Below are positions 1 through 8,139 of a DNA stretch of 64,000 nt, in pieces. Source of the stretch: Lachnospiraceae bacterium (GTDB lineage: Bacteria; Bacillota; Clostridia; Lachnospirales; Lachnospiraceae); NCBI GenBank assembly GCA_017936885.1, contig JAGBEO010000013.1:310001-374000 (forward strand), written 5' to 3'. A model generated the notes under the pieces. It had not been told where the DNA came from, did no database searches, and worked only from the letters and a program-made list of their open reading frames with translations. Made by a program: the position numbers and the translations under genes. Positions within the stretch are counted from its first letter, which is position 1. The number at the start of each line of letters is the position of its first letter.

Positions 1-941
1 CCTACTGTCATTACCGCCGTAATAACTTTTCCTGGCACATTAGATTTCGATAAAGCCTGTAAGAACTTTGAAGAACTACTAGACAAAGTATTAGATGCCA
101 CCATCAAACCGTCACTCATCACATACCCAGTAACAACCGCTTTCCCACCATCCTCTATCGTATCTGCAATCGCCTCCCCAGCCTCCTTTTCTCCTTTTAA
201 AACAGCCACTATATTCAAAATTCCTGACATTACTAATGTGAAAGTACCAGCCGATTTAGCCCCAGACATTCCAGCCTCATGACCATCATGCAGTATATTT
301 TTCCCCGTTTCTATAATTTCCCTACCTCGGGTATATACCTCAGCTCGCTTTCCATCCTCTAAAGCCTGTCTTTCACCTTTCTTAGTAAAAAAAACTCCTT
401 TCCTTTCGCGATAGTCTTTATCTTCCACATACTCTTTATTCGTCTTGCTACGTTTGGCATTATTTGTCTTACGTGAAATTACCTTTACATTTTCCTCTGC
501 ATTTCCTATATCTTTCACATCTTCCGTACTTAGCCAAGGATTATTTTTTGTCTCCTCATAAACTTTCTCCAACGGCTTAATATGATCAGTTTCAGCCAGA
601 TGTTTTGTCCAGTCATCACCATATAAAAGTTTCGCCTCCTTCTTTGTCAGTACAAGACGATCACCTGTATACGGGTCAAAAACTTCCGCACCATCCTTAA
701 ATAATTCCATTTTAGCATTTCTTTTTGCTATCCCGCTATCATATAAGTTGCGATTTCCTGTATATGTATCTGGTTTTGCATATTTTTGAATTGCTTTCTG
801 TGTGAAAACTCTTGCTGACTCAGCTGCCGCATATCCAACCGCTATATTGATACCTACATCTTTGTTTTGGTCATCCCCCTCTTCTTTTTTAGGCTCTATA
901 TTCATGACTAAATTATCTTGTGCATTTTTAAATATATCCAT
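1..941 (-). CDS. HNH-nuclease-domain protein with Gly/Ala-rich C-terminal region, partial (runs off left edge)
   Basis: The frame is open from an ATG at 941 through position 1, giving 313 codons; the C-terminus is outside the window. Residues about 85-168 look like an HNH/colicin-type nuclease: a DPYTGDRLVL entry strand (89-98), the ETDHIKPLEK motif with D119-H120, then N147, N151 and the RKTNNAKRSK segment (157-166), in the spacing of known DH...N...N HNH modules. Residues 229-250, 265-285 and 303-313 are hydrophobic and rich in Gly, Ala and Ser, as in membrane-inserting or glycine-zipper segments. No signal peptide is seen. It is the last visible gene of a three-gene minus-strand operon after ykgJ-like and terB-like genes, 25 bp behind the latter. 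A nuclease effector is inferred; a polymorphic toxin or a defence nuclease are both possible. Confidence 0.7.
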   Translation of the reverse strand, partial: MDIFKNAQDNLVMNIEPKKEEGDDQNKDVGINIAVGYAAAESARVFTQKAIQKYAKPDTYTGNRNLYDSGIAKRNAKMELFKDGAEVFDPYTGDRLVLTKKEAKLLYGDDWTKHLAETDHIKPLEKVYEETKNNPWLSTEDVKDIGNAEENVKVISRKTNNAKRSKTNKEYVEDKDYRERKGVFFTKKGERQALEDGKRAEVYTRGREIIETGKNILHDGHEAGMSGAKSAGTFTLVMSGILNIVAVLKGEKEAGEAIADTIEDGGKAVVTGYVMSDGLMVASNTLSSSSSKFLQALSKSNVPGKVITAVMTV

Positions 942-966
942 ATCGCTCCTCTTCTGTACTGCTGGA

Positions 967-1371
967 TTAACCTAAGACCAAAGTATTCATTTTGCCGTAC
1001 ATCTCAACATATTCTTTTAGTAGTATTTCACACTCATCTCTAAACTTATCCTGAAGTCCAAATATTTCTGTCATAGATACAATACTTTTTCTCTCTTTTT
1101 CATCGTAATTGCCATCAATCATCGCCAAGCCAATTATTTCAAAAAGAACAATTTTCTTTTCTCGTCCTTCCCACTCTTCCTTTATTGTTTCAATAATCTC
1201 TGCCATTGATCTTGCTCGAATGACTGGCGGAACGTTTATTTGCATTTCATTACAATAGCTTTCTATCATGAACTGCTCTTTCTCACCAAAATCATTGTCC
1301 AAAAAGGCCATCTCATAAGCTAATTCTAAAAAAACCCTTTTTTGTTCTTCTTTTAACAATGATAAATACAT
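967..1371 (-). CDS. TerB-like acidic helical protein
   Basis: This 134-residue protein is all-helical by composition and contains a twofold repeat of the TerB acidic metal-binding motif: DNDFGEKE at 25-32 and DGNYDEKE at 86-93. That arrangement is typical of TerB/tellurite-resistance-like domains, which bind divalent metal and sit in stress and anti-phage gene neighbourhoods. No tellurite genes are nearby. It lies 2 bp after the YkgJ-like gene and 25 bp before the HNH protein, so the three are almost certainly co-transcribed. A role as metal-sensing adaptor or immunity partner for the HNH protein is inference only. The family assignment is fairly firm; the function is not. Confidence 0.7.
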   Translation of the reverse strand: MYLSLLKEEQKRVFLELAYEMAFLDNDFGEKEQFMIESYCNEMQINVPPVIRARSMAEIIETIKEEWEGREKKIVLFEIIGLAMIDGNYDEKERKSIVSMTEIFGLQDKFRDECEILLKEYVEMYGKMNTLVLG

Positions 1372-1373
1372 GC

Positions 1374-1634
1374 TTACTTCCTCCTAAGTTTTTTTAATTT
1401 TCCACAAGCCTCATAATTTAGTCGATAATACTCTTCTTGGGATAGTTTGTCCCTAAAATACTCTTTATATGTCAGATCTACATTACACAGCAATGGCCTA
1501 CTCTGATAAATAATACACAATCTTGTCTCTTCATCAAAAAATTTGCAGACTCCATCCCCCCTATCCAATTCACTATATATTGATAATCCATTAAGCTGTG
1601 TACAGCACAAACCACATTTATCACATTTAAACAT
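1374..1634 (-). CDS. YkgJ-family cysteine-cluster protein
   Basis: An 86-residue protein opens with a CxxCxxCC cluster (C4, C7, C10, C11) and has further cysteines at 30, 40, 50 and 77, with the SRPLLCN segment (45-51) typical of the YkgJ/UPF0153 family, thought to bind zinc or an Fe-S cluster. It is short for the family but has the full motif set. It is the first gene of the minus-strand operon and is divergent from the Xre gene at 1839. The biochemical role of YkgJ proteins is poorly known. Co-occurrence with TerB and an HNH protein suggests a modification or sensing step rather than housekeeping metabolism, but that is inference. Confidence 0.75.
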   Translation of the reverse strand: MFKCDKCGLCCTQLNGLSIYSELDRGDGVCKFFDEETRLCIIYQSRPLLCNVDLTYKEYFRDKLSQEEYYRLNYEACGKLKKLRRK

Positions 1635-1747
1635 TCAAATATCCTAATCTGATCAAAGTTTTTTGATTTATATAAATCTTCTAGCCATTCTATCATTATC
1701 ACAATTTTATATAATTCCAATGATACATTATGTCATTCTTCAATCAT

Positions 1748-1798
1748 TATCCACCTTTAGATAATATCCATTTATGGCTAATATCCATTATAGGACAA
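1748..1798. repeat. three 17-bp imperfect tandem repeats beginning TATCCA
   Basis: TATCCA occurs at 1748, 1765 and 1782, exactly 17 bp apart, and each 17-bp unit ends in a TAA, TAA or CAA triplet. The array ends about 40 bp before the GTG start of the Xre gene, in the intergenic region it shares with the divergent ykgJ-like operon. Phased repeats at such a place are typical operators or small iterons. A role for the neighbouring Xre protein as ligand is inferred. Confidence 0.55.
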
Positions 1799-1838
1799 TA
1801 ATTGTATTATATCAATAAATAAATTTAGGAGAAGCACT

Positions 1839-2069
1839 GTGATTTCGTATGATCCATTATGGAAAACCATGAAAGAAAAGGGCATAACGCAGTACTCATT
1901 GATAAAGAACTTTCATTTTAGCGCCGGTCAACTGTCCCGACTAAGAAATAATTACTACGTTAGTACTCATACAATTGATATGCTTTGTAATATTCTAAAC
2001 TGTAATGTTGAGGATGTCTTACTACATATTAACGATTATCCTGAACCCCCGCAAAACGTATCCCACTAA
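1839..2069 (+). CDS. Xre-family HTH regulator (small, Cro/C1 type)
   Basis: A 76-residue protein consists almost entirely of one Cro/C1-type helix-turn-helix: GITQYSLIKNF is helices 1-2, the FSAGQLSRLRNN segment is the recognition part, and the end (TIDMLCNILNCNVEDVLLH) matches the common tail of short Xre repressors of plasmids and integrative elements. The start is GTG at 1839, chosen because AGGAGAAG at 1827-1834 is well placed and no ATG gives a full domain. It is divergent from the ykgJ-terB-HNH operon and follows the TATCCA repeat array, which is a plausible operator. Confidence 0.8.
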   Translation: MISYDPLWKTMKEKGITQYSLIKNFHFSAGQLSRLRNNYYVSTHTIDMLCNILNCNVEDVLLHINDYPEPPQNVSH

Positions 2070-2545
2070 TTCAAACGTTTTTCAGAATAGGAAAAATGCA
2101 ATTTTAGCCTTCCTCTCCGGTCAATCAATAATACCTTGCTACGACCTTATCGAGAAAACACCTCTATTCCATCGTCTCCAAAGGCCTTTTAATCGCCTAG
2201 TTTCGATGAAAAGTCCCTAATATACTTGCATAATTCGATGGTAGGATGACCTAATGGCCACAGATATCCAATCTTATCACAATACCACACAGATAAAATC
2301 TTCTTGCGGTATTATAATAAGATAAATTCTGTTTTCCTACTTTCCATCATACAAATATATCACCATGGATACGCGTCTCAATAGAAAACAGCCTATCGAA
2401 CAACATATCCGCCCTATTACCGTATCCAGTAAAATCCCCGGTTTCTTCAGAACATCACTATAATGTGCACTCACACTAACTTATCTTTTTCAATTTTCAT
2501 TTATGGTTGAAACTCAGGAAAAAAATTTTTATTGTGGCTGCCCGC
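2070..2545. other. 476-bp stretch without a supported gene
   Basis: No reading frame here has a plausible start, ribosome binding site and recognisable product. Minus-strand translation gives short stretches that look protein-like (around 2220-2290), broken by stops, so this may be a decayed gene next to the primase-helicase; it could not be identified. Confidence 0.4.
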
Positions 2546-5164
2546 CTACTCCCCTGCCTCATAATCCTGCAGGTAATCTTTTATATGTATCTTGGCCTGT
2601 TCACATGGGAAACAGGAAAACACATAAACACAACAGTCCTGTCGCAGCAGCCTTGCCCTCCCGACACACTGTTCCAGCTCGCTTTCTATGGAATACATCT
2701 GTACTTCCCTCAATACCTTATCCTTATATGTAGTAATCAGGAAACTATTCCCTTTGTACTCTATCCTACGAAGCGACGGTCTCTTATCCCCTTCCTGATT
2801 TACATCTGTCCCGAGGTAACAGGCTATCAGCTTATAGTATTCCTCCACCCGATAAGGTGTCCCTATCACTGCAAGATTATGTCCCTCCAGCCCGTTAAGC
2901 CCTGTACTGTTGCCAAAGTGAATCCCAGCAGCATTAAAGGGCTTTGTCCCGTCTTCCTCGAATTTTTTAAATGTAATGATATCCAGTTTCAGATTCCCAA
3001 CTATCTCCTTTGCAATAGAAAAGACCTGTTCCTTTTTCGACAGGTCTTTTCTCCCTAATGAATGGTAGGTATATTGTTCTATGTGCCCCCTGTATGCCAC
3101 TTTTTTCTCCGGATATATGTGTACCTCCATCCATCCGGCAAAATACTTCCTATAAATCTCATAATTAAAAGTTGCAGATAGTACAATATATTTCATTTCC
3201 GGCATATCCAGCGGGCAGAAATATTTTACAACCTCTTCTTCGCTTTCGTCATCCTTCATCCGCACATAAGCTCCTGCATGGATCAGGTCATTCAGGTTGT
3301 CATCTGCCGCAAAGGGCCCCAGCTTCTTCAATTCCTCTTCGGTAAGCGGTATTCCATACTTGATCGGTTTCATCTTCTTATATGTCTTTTCTTCTGCCTT
3401 AAGTATCTGGGCCGCCATATCAGAATAATCCCGCAGTTCTTTTTGTGCCAGCCCATCCAAGCACTTCACGCTGACTTTGTACATTCTGTTGAATACAAGC
3501 ATCTGTAGGAAATCCTCATCTATGATCACGGTATAGTTTTTAAGGAAATCCTTTTCAAGCTGTGCCAGATAGGCATGTGTCGTCACAATAACCCGCTCAT
3601 CTTTTACCGCTTTTATCCCCGCCAATATCTTTTCGCACTCCTCTTCTACGGCCCTTCGCTCAAGGGGATCTGCCCTGATTTTTTCATAATAATTGTTTAT
3701 GATCTCCTTCGTCATATTGTGGATGCCCCTGTTGTGCATTCCAGAGATCTGCGCCTGTATCTCTGCCGGGATAAAAGCATTGCCATGTACACTGGCCGTC
3801 ATAAAAATATCCCTTTCCAGAACTCCATTATCCATCAGTCTCTTCTTCACTTCCTCTTTCAGCCGGTTCGTTGGAAGTGCTATCAAAAATCTGTCTGTAG
3901 GGTGATCCGTTGCCAGCTTGACATACTCCCTCGTCTTTCCCAATCCCGTCTGTGCCTTGATCAGATGCATACCTGTGTCCGTACTGCAAAAAGCGTCCTG
4001 TAGGTTCCTCCTCAGGCATCTTTCTGCCTCATCAACCGTTACATACGTTTCTGTCCTAAGATGCACCTGCCTGTCCATCGCTAATGTATCAACAATCGTC
4101 CCCTCATGTTCGCATATATCAAAGTAGGGGCAGAAATCAGGGGAACATCTTTTCGCGCTGTAATCGTGTGTATACTTCATATCCCTTTTCCACTCCTGCC
4201 AGGTCTCATCTCCATAAAATCTCCTAGTTATCTTCAAAAATTTCTCTGTCCATCCGTGTATATTGAGACAATTTGTGTATATGGCAAATCGTTTATCATG
4301 GTGAAGCATGGTTCCTGCTTTAAAATCGTTTAGCAACTGGCACTGCGTACTGTCTTTCTCTTTGATTTTTCTCTTCTTTCCCTTTTTCCCGCTCCTGCAC
4401 GTATGGCCTTGGTGTATTCCCTCTCCTTTATCCTTACTCTCTGCAATAAAAAAAGGGGATTTTGTGGATTCACCTGTTTTATGTATAATAACAGAATCCA
4501 CGTTTTCCCCTAAAATTGCATCCATATCTTTCACTTCTCCAAGGGCCAGATGCTTTCCTACCAAAGCAATTTTGGTCTCTGAAGCAAACCTCCGCATCTT
4601 CTCTGAAAAATGATTTCCCACGTCAAGCACCTGCATTAACGGGAAAAAGAGTTGCACCAAGGCCATACGTGCTGACAGGTCTGTATAAAATAATCCCTTC
4701 CCGCCCAAGAATATTCTGTCCGGATTCTTACAGGCTGTATCGCATTCCGGAAATATCTTATGCAATATTTTGAGCACGGCCTGTATCATAAACAAATCGT
4801 CTATCACTTCTTTACAGACAAAAACCACCCTGAATCTTTCTTCCGTTTCAGAAGCACTGTATGTATGATAGGCATATGTGATCTTTAACCCGATATCGGC
4901 GCATTTTCTTTTTACCTGTGCAAATGTACATGCATGATCAAAATCGAGTACAAACAGCTGCATTGCCGTACAATGAATAGCTGACATTCCTCCGACAAGA
5001 TGTGCCGGGATGATCGCATGACCCTTATTTCCATTAAGATCCGCCAGCTCTTCCAGCTCAATCTCCTGCCAGAGATTAGCTGTTCTTCTCTTTATTACCG
5101 GAATCTTCTCTCCGGGAGGTTTTCTTCCGTATGATATTTTATCTACACTTACCTTTACTTTCAT
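2546..5164 (-). CDS. AEP-type primase fused to DEAD/DEAH-like helicase, mobile-element replication protein
   Basis: The N-terminus has features of an archaeo-eukaryotic primase: LDFDH (residues 75-79, the metal-binding DxD), TYSASE with ERFRVVF (103-117), and CKNPDRIFLGGKG (147-159). A Cys cluster follows (C343, C348, C354, in CSPDFCPYFDICEH). A helicase module comes next: Walker A in AQTGLGKT (407-414), a Walker-B-like VIIDEDF, motif III LSATF, and a C-terminal QCVGRARLLRQ arginine-finger motif VI. Such primase-helicase fusions replicate plasmids and integrative mobilizable elements. The longest frame begins with GTG at 5170; I chose ATG at 5164 because GGGGAAG lies about 7 bp before it (872 residues). 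Divergent from the excisionase-like gene at 5287. The family is clear; autonomous replication of this element is inferred. Confidence 0.75.
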   Translation of the reverse strand: MKVKVSVDKISYGRKPPGEKIPVIKRRTANLWQEIELEELADLNGNKGHAIIPAHLVGGMSAIHCTAMQLFVLDFDHACTFAQVKRKCADIGLKITYAYHTYSASETEERFRVVFVCKEVIDDLFMIQAVLKILHKIFPECDTACKNPDRIFLGGKGLFYTDLSARMALVQLFFPLMQVLDVGNHFSEKMRRFASETKIALVGKHLALGEVKDMDAILGENVDSVIIHKTGESTKSPFFIAESKDKGEGIHQGHTCRSGKKGKKRKIKEKDSTQCQLLNDFKAGTMLHHDKRFAIYTNCLNIHGWTEKFLKITRRFYGDETWQEWKRDMKYTHDYSAKRCSPDFCPYFDICEHEGTIVDTLAMDRQVHLRTETYVTVDEAERCLRRNLQDAFCSTDTGMHLIKAQTGLGKTREYVKLATDHPTDRFLIALPTNRLKEEVKKRLMDNGVLERDIFMTASVHGNAFIPAEIQAQISGMHNRGIHNMTKEIINNYYEKIRADPLERRAVEEECEKILAGIKAVKDERVIVTTHAYLAQLEKDFLKNYTVIIDEDFLQMLVFNRMYKVSVKCLDGLAQKELRDYSDMAAQILKAEEKTYKKMKPIKYGIPLTEEELKKLGPFAADDNLNDLIHAGAYVRMKDDESEEEVVKYFCPLDMPEMKYIVLSATFNYEIYRKYFAGWMEVHIYPEKKVAYRGHIEQYTYHSLGRKDLSKKEQVFSIAKEIVGNLKLDIITFKKFEEDGTKPFNAAGIHFGNSTGLNGLEGHNLAVIGTPYRVEEYYKLIACYLGTDVNQEGDKRPSLRRIEYKGNSFLITTYKDKVLREVQMYSIESELEQCVGRARLLRQDCCVYVFSCFPCEQAKIHIKDYLQDYEAGE

Positions 5165-5220
5165 AACCACTTCCCCGCTTTCCCTGGCTTTCGTGTAACC
5201 TTCTGCCAGTTTATTTTTTT

Positions 5221-5230
5221 ACTTATAAGT
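5221..5230. promoter_or_regulatory. 10-bp perfect palindrome in divergent primase/excisionase intergenic region
   Basis: ACTTATAAGT is a perfect palindrome, followed by a related GGTAAGTGTATAAC stretch, midway between the primase-helicase and the excisionase-like gene. Its position suggests an operator controlling one or both. Confidence 0.3.
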
Positions 5231-5286
5231 TGGTAAGTGTATAACATTTTAGTAACCATATAAATCATAGGGAGGAGAACTGACGA

Positions 5287-5472
5287 ATGTTTAATCACTA
5301 TCAAGATATCATGGACGTATATGATGTGGCCGAAGCTCTCTGCATCGGCAAAAACCGTGTTTATGAATTATTGGGAAATGGCACTCTAAAAGGTTTCCGA
5401 ATCGGCAGAATATGGAAAATTCCACGGGCCGCTGTAGAAGACTATATTTTAACGCAGAGTAGATTAATATAA
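5287..5472 (+). CDS. Excisionase-like HTH DNA-binding protein
   Basis: A 61-residue protein is a complete single-domain winged HTH of the excisionase/MerR-like type: DVAEALCIGKNRVYELLGNG is the helix-turn-helix (residues 13-32), followed by the GFRIGRIWKIPRAAVEDYI wing and last helix, the classic pattern of Xis-type proteins beside integrases. An unusually strong GGGAGGAGAA ribosome binding site precedes it. No integrase follows; the next genes are a toxin-antitoxin pair on the other strand. It may serve as directionality factor of the island or as regulator of the primase-helicase gene. Confidence 0.75.
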   Translation: MFNHYQDIMDVYDVAEALCIGKNRVYELLGNGTLKGFRIGRIWKIPRAAVEDYILTQSRLI

Positions 5473-5528
5473 ATCCTCTGTTGACAATTTATTCGGGAAA
5501 GTACAAAATAGCCAAAAGTCAAAAGAAT

Positions 5529-5550
5529 AGGGAGTCCTAACAGACTCCCT
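5529..5550. terminator. 8-bp perfect hairpin between convergent xis-like and toxin genes
   Basis: AGGGAGTC and GACTCCCT form a perfect stem with a 6-base loop. On the minus strand it is followed by a T-rich stretch (ATTCTTTTGACTTTT), so it best serves the toxin-antitoxin operon, and may also stop the 5287 transcript. Confidence 0.5.
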
Positions 5551-5590
5551 GCCCCAACCATAATCTCTATCCAAAAAGATCAATTAATTA

Positions 5591-5920
5591 CTACACCATA
5601 TTATCCCGATTCTGCCCATTATAAAGAAACCTTCTAACTTCCATAACCAAATCATTCGGGTTATCATCTATTACCACATAAAAAATAATATAATTATCCA
5701 CATAAATGCGATAATAAGAATATCTACGCTCTTGAACAGAATGATACGGTTCAAAAGATTCTGCCATTGAAAGCCGCTCCATAATAGCCATTTCCACCTT
5801 ATCCAATAAGTCATTTGCTGCTTTTGGATTCTTCAGCTTTTCCGCAATATAGGTTACTTTTTCATCAAGATCCTCATAAAAAAGCGGTAGATAACTGAGT
5901 CTGTACTTTTTACTGAACAT
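5591..5920 (-). CDS. RelE/ParE-family toxin
   Basis: The 109-residue product begins YRLSYLPLFYEDLDEKVTYI, the usual first strand and helix of RelE/ParE toxins, continues with an ANDLLDKVEMAI helix, and has the YRIYVDNYIIFYVVID beta strands and the VMEVRRFLYNG end of the family. It acts either as ribosome-dependent mRNA interferase (RelE branch) or gyrase poison (ParE branch); the sequence does not decide by eye. Its start overlaps the antitoxin stop by 11 bp, so translation is coupled. Confidence 0.85.
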   Translation of the reverse strand: MFSKKYRLSYLPLFYEDLDEKVTYIAEKLKNPKAANDLLDKVEMAIMERLSMAESFEPYHSVQERRYSYYRIYVDNYIIFYVVIDDNPNDLVMEVRRFLYNGQNRDNMV

Positions 5921-6170
5921 TTATTTTCCTCCGTAGTCCTCCAAAAACTTCCTCATGGCTCATCCGTGTATCTTTTTCCGCCGCAAACCTATCTGCTTTA
6001 TCTAATGCAGCTTCAACGCCATCCGTCAACTTTGAATACTCTTCAAGACTAAGCACCACCATCGCTCCATATCCATTTTTTGTTAAATATACCGGCTCAC
6101 CCGCATTTACAATTTTCTCAATATCAGGAAACTTATTTCTTAAATCTGAAACAGGTCTAATCTGTAACAT
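5910..6170 (-). CDS. Phd/YefM-family antitoxin
   Basis: This 86-residue protein has the classic Phd/YefM N-terminal DNA-binding fold: RPVSDLRNKFPDIEK, then AGEPVYLTKNGYGAMVVLSL and EEYSKL. The charged C-terminal tail is the usual toxin-binding part. It is the first gene of a two-gene operon with the RelE/ParE-type toxin and should autorepress through sites in the 6171-6300 region. Both genes look intact, unlike the second toxin-antitoxin pair at 8369-8811. Confidence 0.88.
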   Translation of the reverse strand: MLQIRPVSDLRNKFPDIEKIVNAGEPVYLTKNGYGAMVVLSLEEYSKLTDGVEAALDKADRFAAEKDTRMSHEEVFGGLRRKINVQ

Positions 6171-6298
6171 AGTCGTTCACTCCTTATCAATATTTTATCT
6201 CAATTTTATCATTATTTATATTATACTCTACTATTTAAAAAAAACAACCATTGTGAAAAAATCTTGACACTATCCATAAATAAAGCAGAAATAAAAGT

Positions 6299-6332
6299 AG
6301 CCGTTGTGGGAATAGTACCTCCTACAACGGCT
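6299..6332 (-). terminator. Rho-independent terminator of the AIPR gene
   Basis: AGCCGTTGTGGGA pairs with TCCTACAACGGCT (one mismatch) around an 8-base loop. On the minus strand it starts 21 bp after the AIPR stop codon and is followed by CTACTTTTATTTC. Confidence 0.65.
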
Positions 6333-6353
6333 GAGCCTATATAGTATGCCATT

Positions 6354-8072
6354 CTATGAAAAATCAAAATCAAATCTTTTTGTCAAATTACTAATTCTCG
6401 TTTGAACCTTATTAAATATAGCATTATTTTTAGTAAGCAAAGATGCGTTATTATCATCCTCTGATATAATAATTTCTCGAACAATAAAAATTGCATCCGT
6501 AATTATTTCCTTATCATTTATATCTTTTAAGTTCAATTTTTCATACTGCCGCTTAATGTTTGCAAACGCATTTAACAAGATAATATCTCCAGTATTCATA
6601 AAACGAAACTCTTCAATATGTTCAAGCAACCATGTCTGCGGAACTTCTATGTATTTAGAAAATTCGTCTTTACTACTATTCCGTCGAGTTTTTCTGTACA
6701 TAGTTAACACTTCAGATATAGAGTGATATATAGTATAAGCCTCAATAACTTTCTCTGCCGTAACCCCCGACAATAATTCTTCTATTTTATTTTTATCAAA
6801 TAATGCATTTTTCCCACGTTTGGCCAAACTTGCATTTTTGTTCACCCAATATCCAACATAATATTGAATAGTATCTTCTAACTGCATTGTTGTTTTCTCT
6901 TTAATTCCAATCCCCCGTTCTACCATATAGTCGAATTCATTAATCTGTCTCTCAAGAAAATAACCATGTCGCAATAATTTTTGTTGCAGATCTCTAACAA
7001 TTGGATGATTTGCAATAAAATAACTATCCCGAATAGGTGTCTGCGAATTTAAATATTCAGTTATTTTCATCCTTTCACTATAATCTGCAATTGAAATAAT
7101 TCTAACAAGAACATTTACAGAATCATTTAGTTTTCCCTTTTGCATTGCATTATAAAGAACATTTACTGTTTGACACCCATTAACAATAGATGCGCCTTGC
7201 AAAACTATCTCACTTGATGCCGGACTGTTTTCTGCTTTATCACAAATAAAAACAATCCCATTATTGTAAAAATAGAACATATCAGCTTGATCCGTTGATG
7301 TTGCTGTTCTATTAATGCCCGCATTAACATTTGAGCCATATTCATAAAGACGGATATTCTCATCGAAAATGGTTGCAATATGATTGGAGATAGATGTTAC
7401 AAGTTCTTTTCCATTTACAAATCCAACTAATGAATCTATTTGTCGCCCTTGTACATTATAAGCTGATTGCATTTGTTTATATTTTAAAGTTATCGAAATA
7501 TTGTTTTTTCGATTCAATTTCTCATAAATATTGGAAATAGCATCTCTTTCATGATAGATAATCTCTAAGTTGCTCCCTGTGTCACGCCTGAAACCATCTG
7601 CATTACTTTCCACAATATCTCTATTTGCTATAACTCCCTTATTATAACTCACAAAACATATTCTAAAGTTCGTAATAGTAACATCCTTCAACTGACGCTT
7701 AAATTCTCTAAATTTTTCATTTCTCCCCATATATTGTTTATCATTTGAAATCAGTGTCATAAAACCATTCCATGTTTTTAAGATATCTCCCTGATCTATT
7801 TCACTATTAATATTTTCCTTTTTAGCTGGTAATTTATATTGCATAATTGTCAAAGCACTGTTATCTTCATCTATAATAATTGAATCAATTCCAAGATCTC
7901 CATCGCCATCGATTATTGCTTCAGCAATATCTTGATTACTTAATCTATAATAACTTTCTAAATACCAATGGGCAAATGCAAGAGAATCTGTTTTATATTC
8001 ATTTTCTTCTTTTATTGATTTCAAATTTTCTAGTATTTTGTTATAATATGATTCGTATTTTGTAATTGCCAT
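6354..8072 (-). CDS. AIPR-family abortive-infection protein with PD-(D/E)XK-like N-terminus
   Basis: The 572-residue protein matches the AIPR (abortive infection phage resistance) family: YFYNNGIVFICD (267-278), the GASIVNGCQTVNVLYNAM block (293-310), then MKITEYLNSQTPIRDSYFIA and NHPIVRDLQQKLL. The N-terminus has a Mrr/PD-(D/E)XK-like pattern: GDGDLGIDSIIID (56-68, with D63) and, after a short hairpin, IMQYK (76-80) giving QxK. AIPR proteins are linked to phage defence and often lie near restriction systems; none is visible here. The gene is monocistronic with its own terminator, AT-rich like its neighbours, and appears intact. DNA cleavage activity is inferred from the motif. Confidence 0.85.
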   Translation of the reverse strand: MAITKYESYYNKILENLKSIKEENEYKTDSLAFAHWYLESYYRLSNQDIAEAIIDGDGDLGIDSIIIDEDNSALTIMQYKLPAKKENINSEIDQGDILKTWNGFMTLISNDKQYMGRNEKFREFKRQLKDVTITNFRICFVSYNKGVIANRDIVESNADGFRRDTGSNLEIIYHERDAISNIYEKLNRKNNISITLKYKQMQSAYNVQGRQIDSLVGFVNGKELVTSISNHIATIFDENIRLYEYGSNVNAGINRTATSTDQADMFYFYNNGIVFICDKAENSPASSEIVLQGASIVNGCQTVNVLYNAMQKGKLNDSVNVLVRIISIADYSERMKITEYLNSQTPIRDSYFIANHPIVRDLQQKLLRHGYFLERQINEFDYMVERGIGIKEKTTMQLEDTIQYYVGYWVNKNASLAKRGKNALFDKNKIEELLSGVTAEKVIEAYTIYHSISEVLTMYRKTRRNSSKDEFSKYIEVPQTWLLEHIEEFRFMNTGDIILLNAFANIKRQYEKLNLKDINDKEIITDAIFIVREIIISEDDNNASLLTKNNAIFNKVQTRISNLTKRFDFDFS

Positions 8073-8139
8073 TTTCTTCTCTCCTGTATGATTTTGTTAA
8101 TATAACGCCTTACTACTTTATTCTAAATCCTTCCTAATT

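Noticed and set aside
2005-2220. 71-residue plus-strand frame behind the Xre gene
   Set aside because: It overlaps the Xre end in another frame, has no ribosome binding site and no recognisable motif.
2507-3058. 183-residue plus-strand frame opposite the helicase C-terminus
   Set aside because: Antisense shadow of the primase-helicase; composition is not protein-like.
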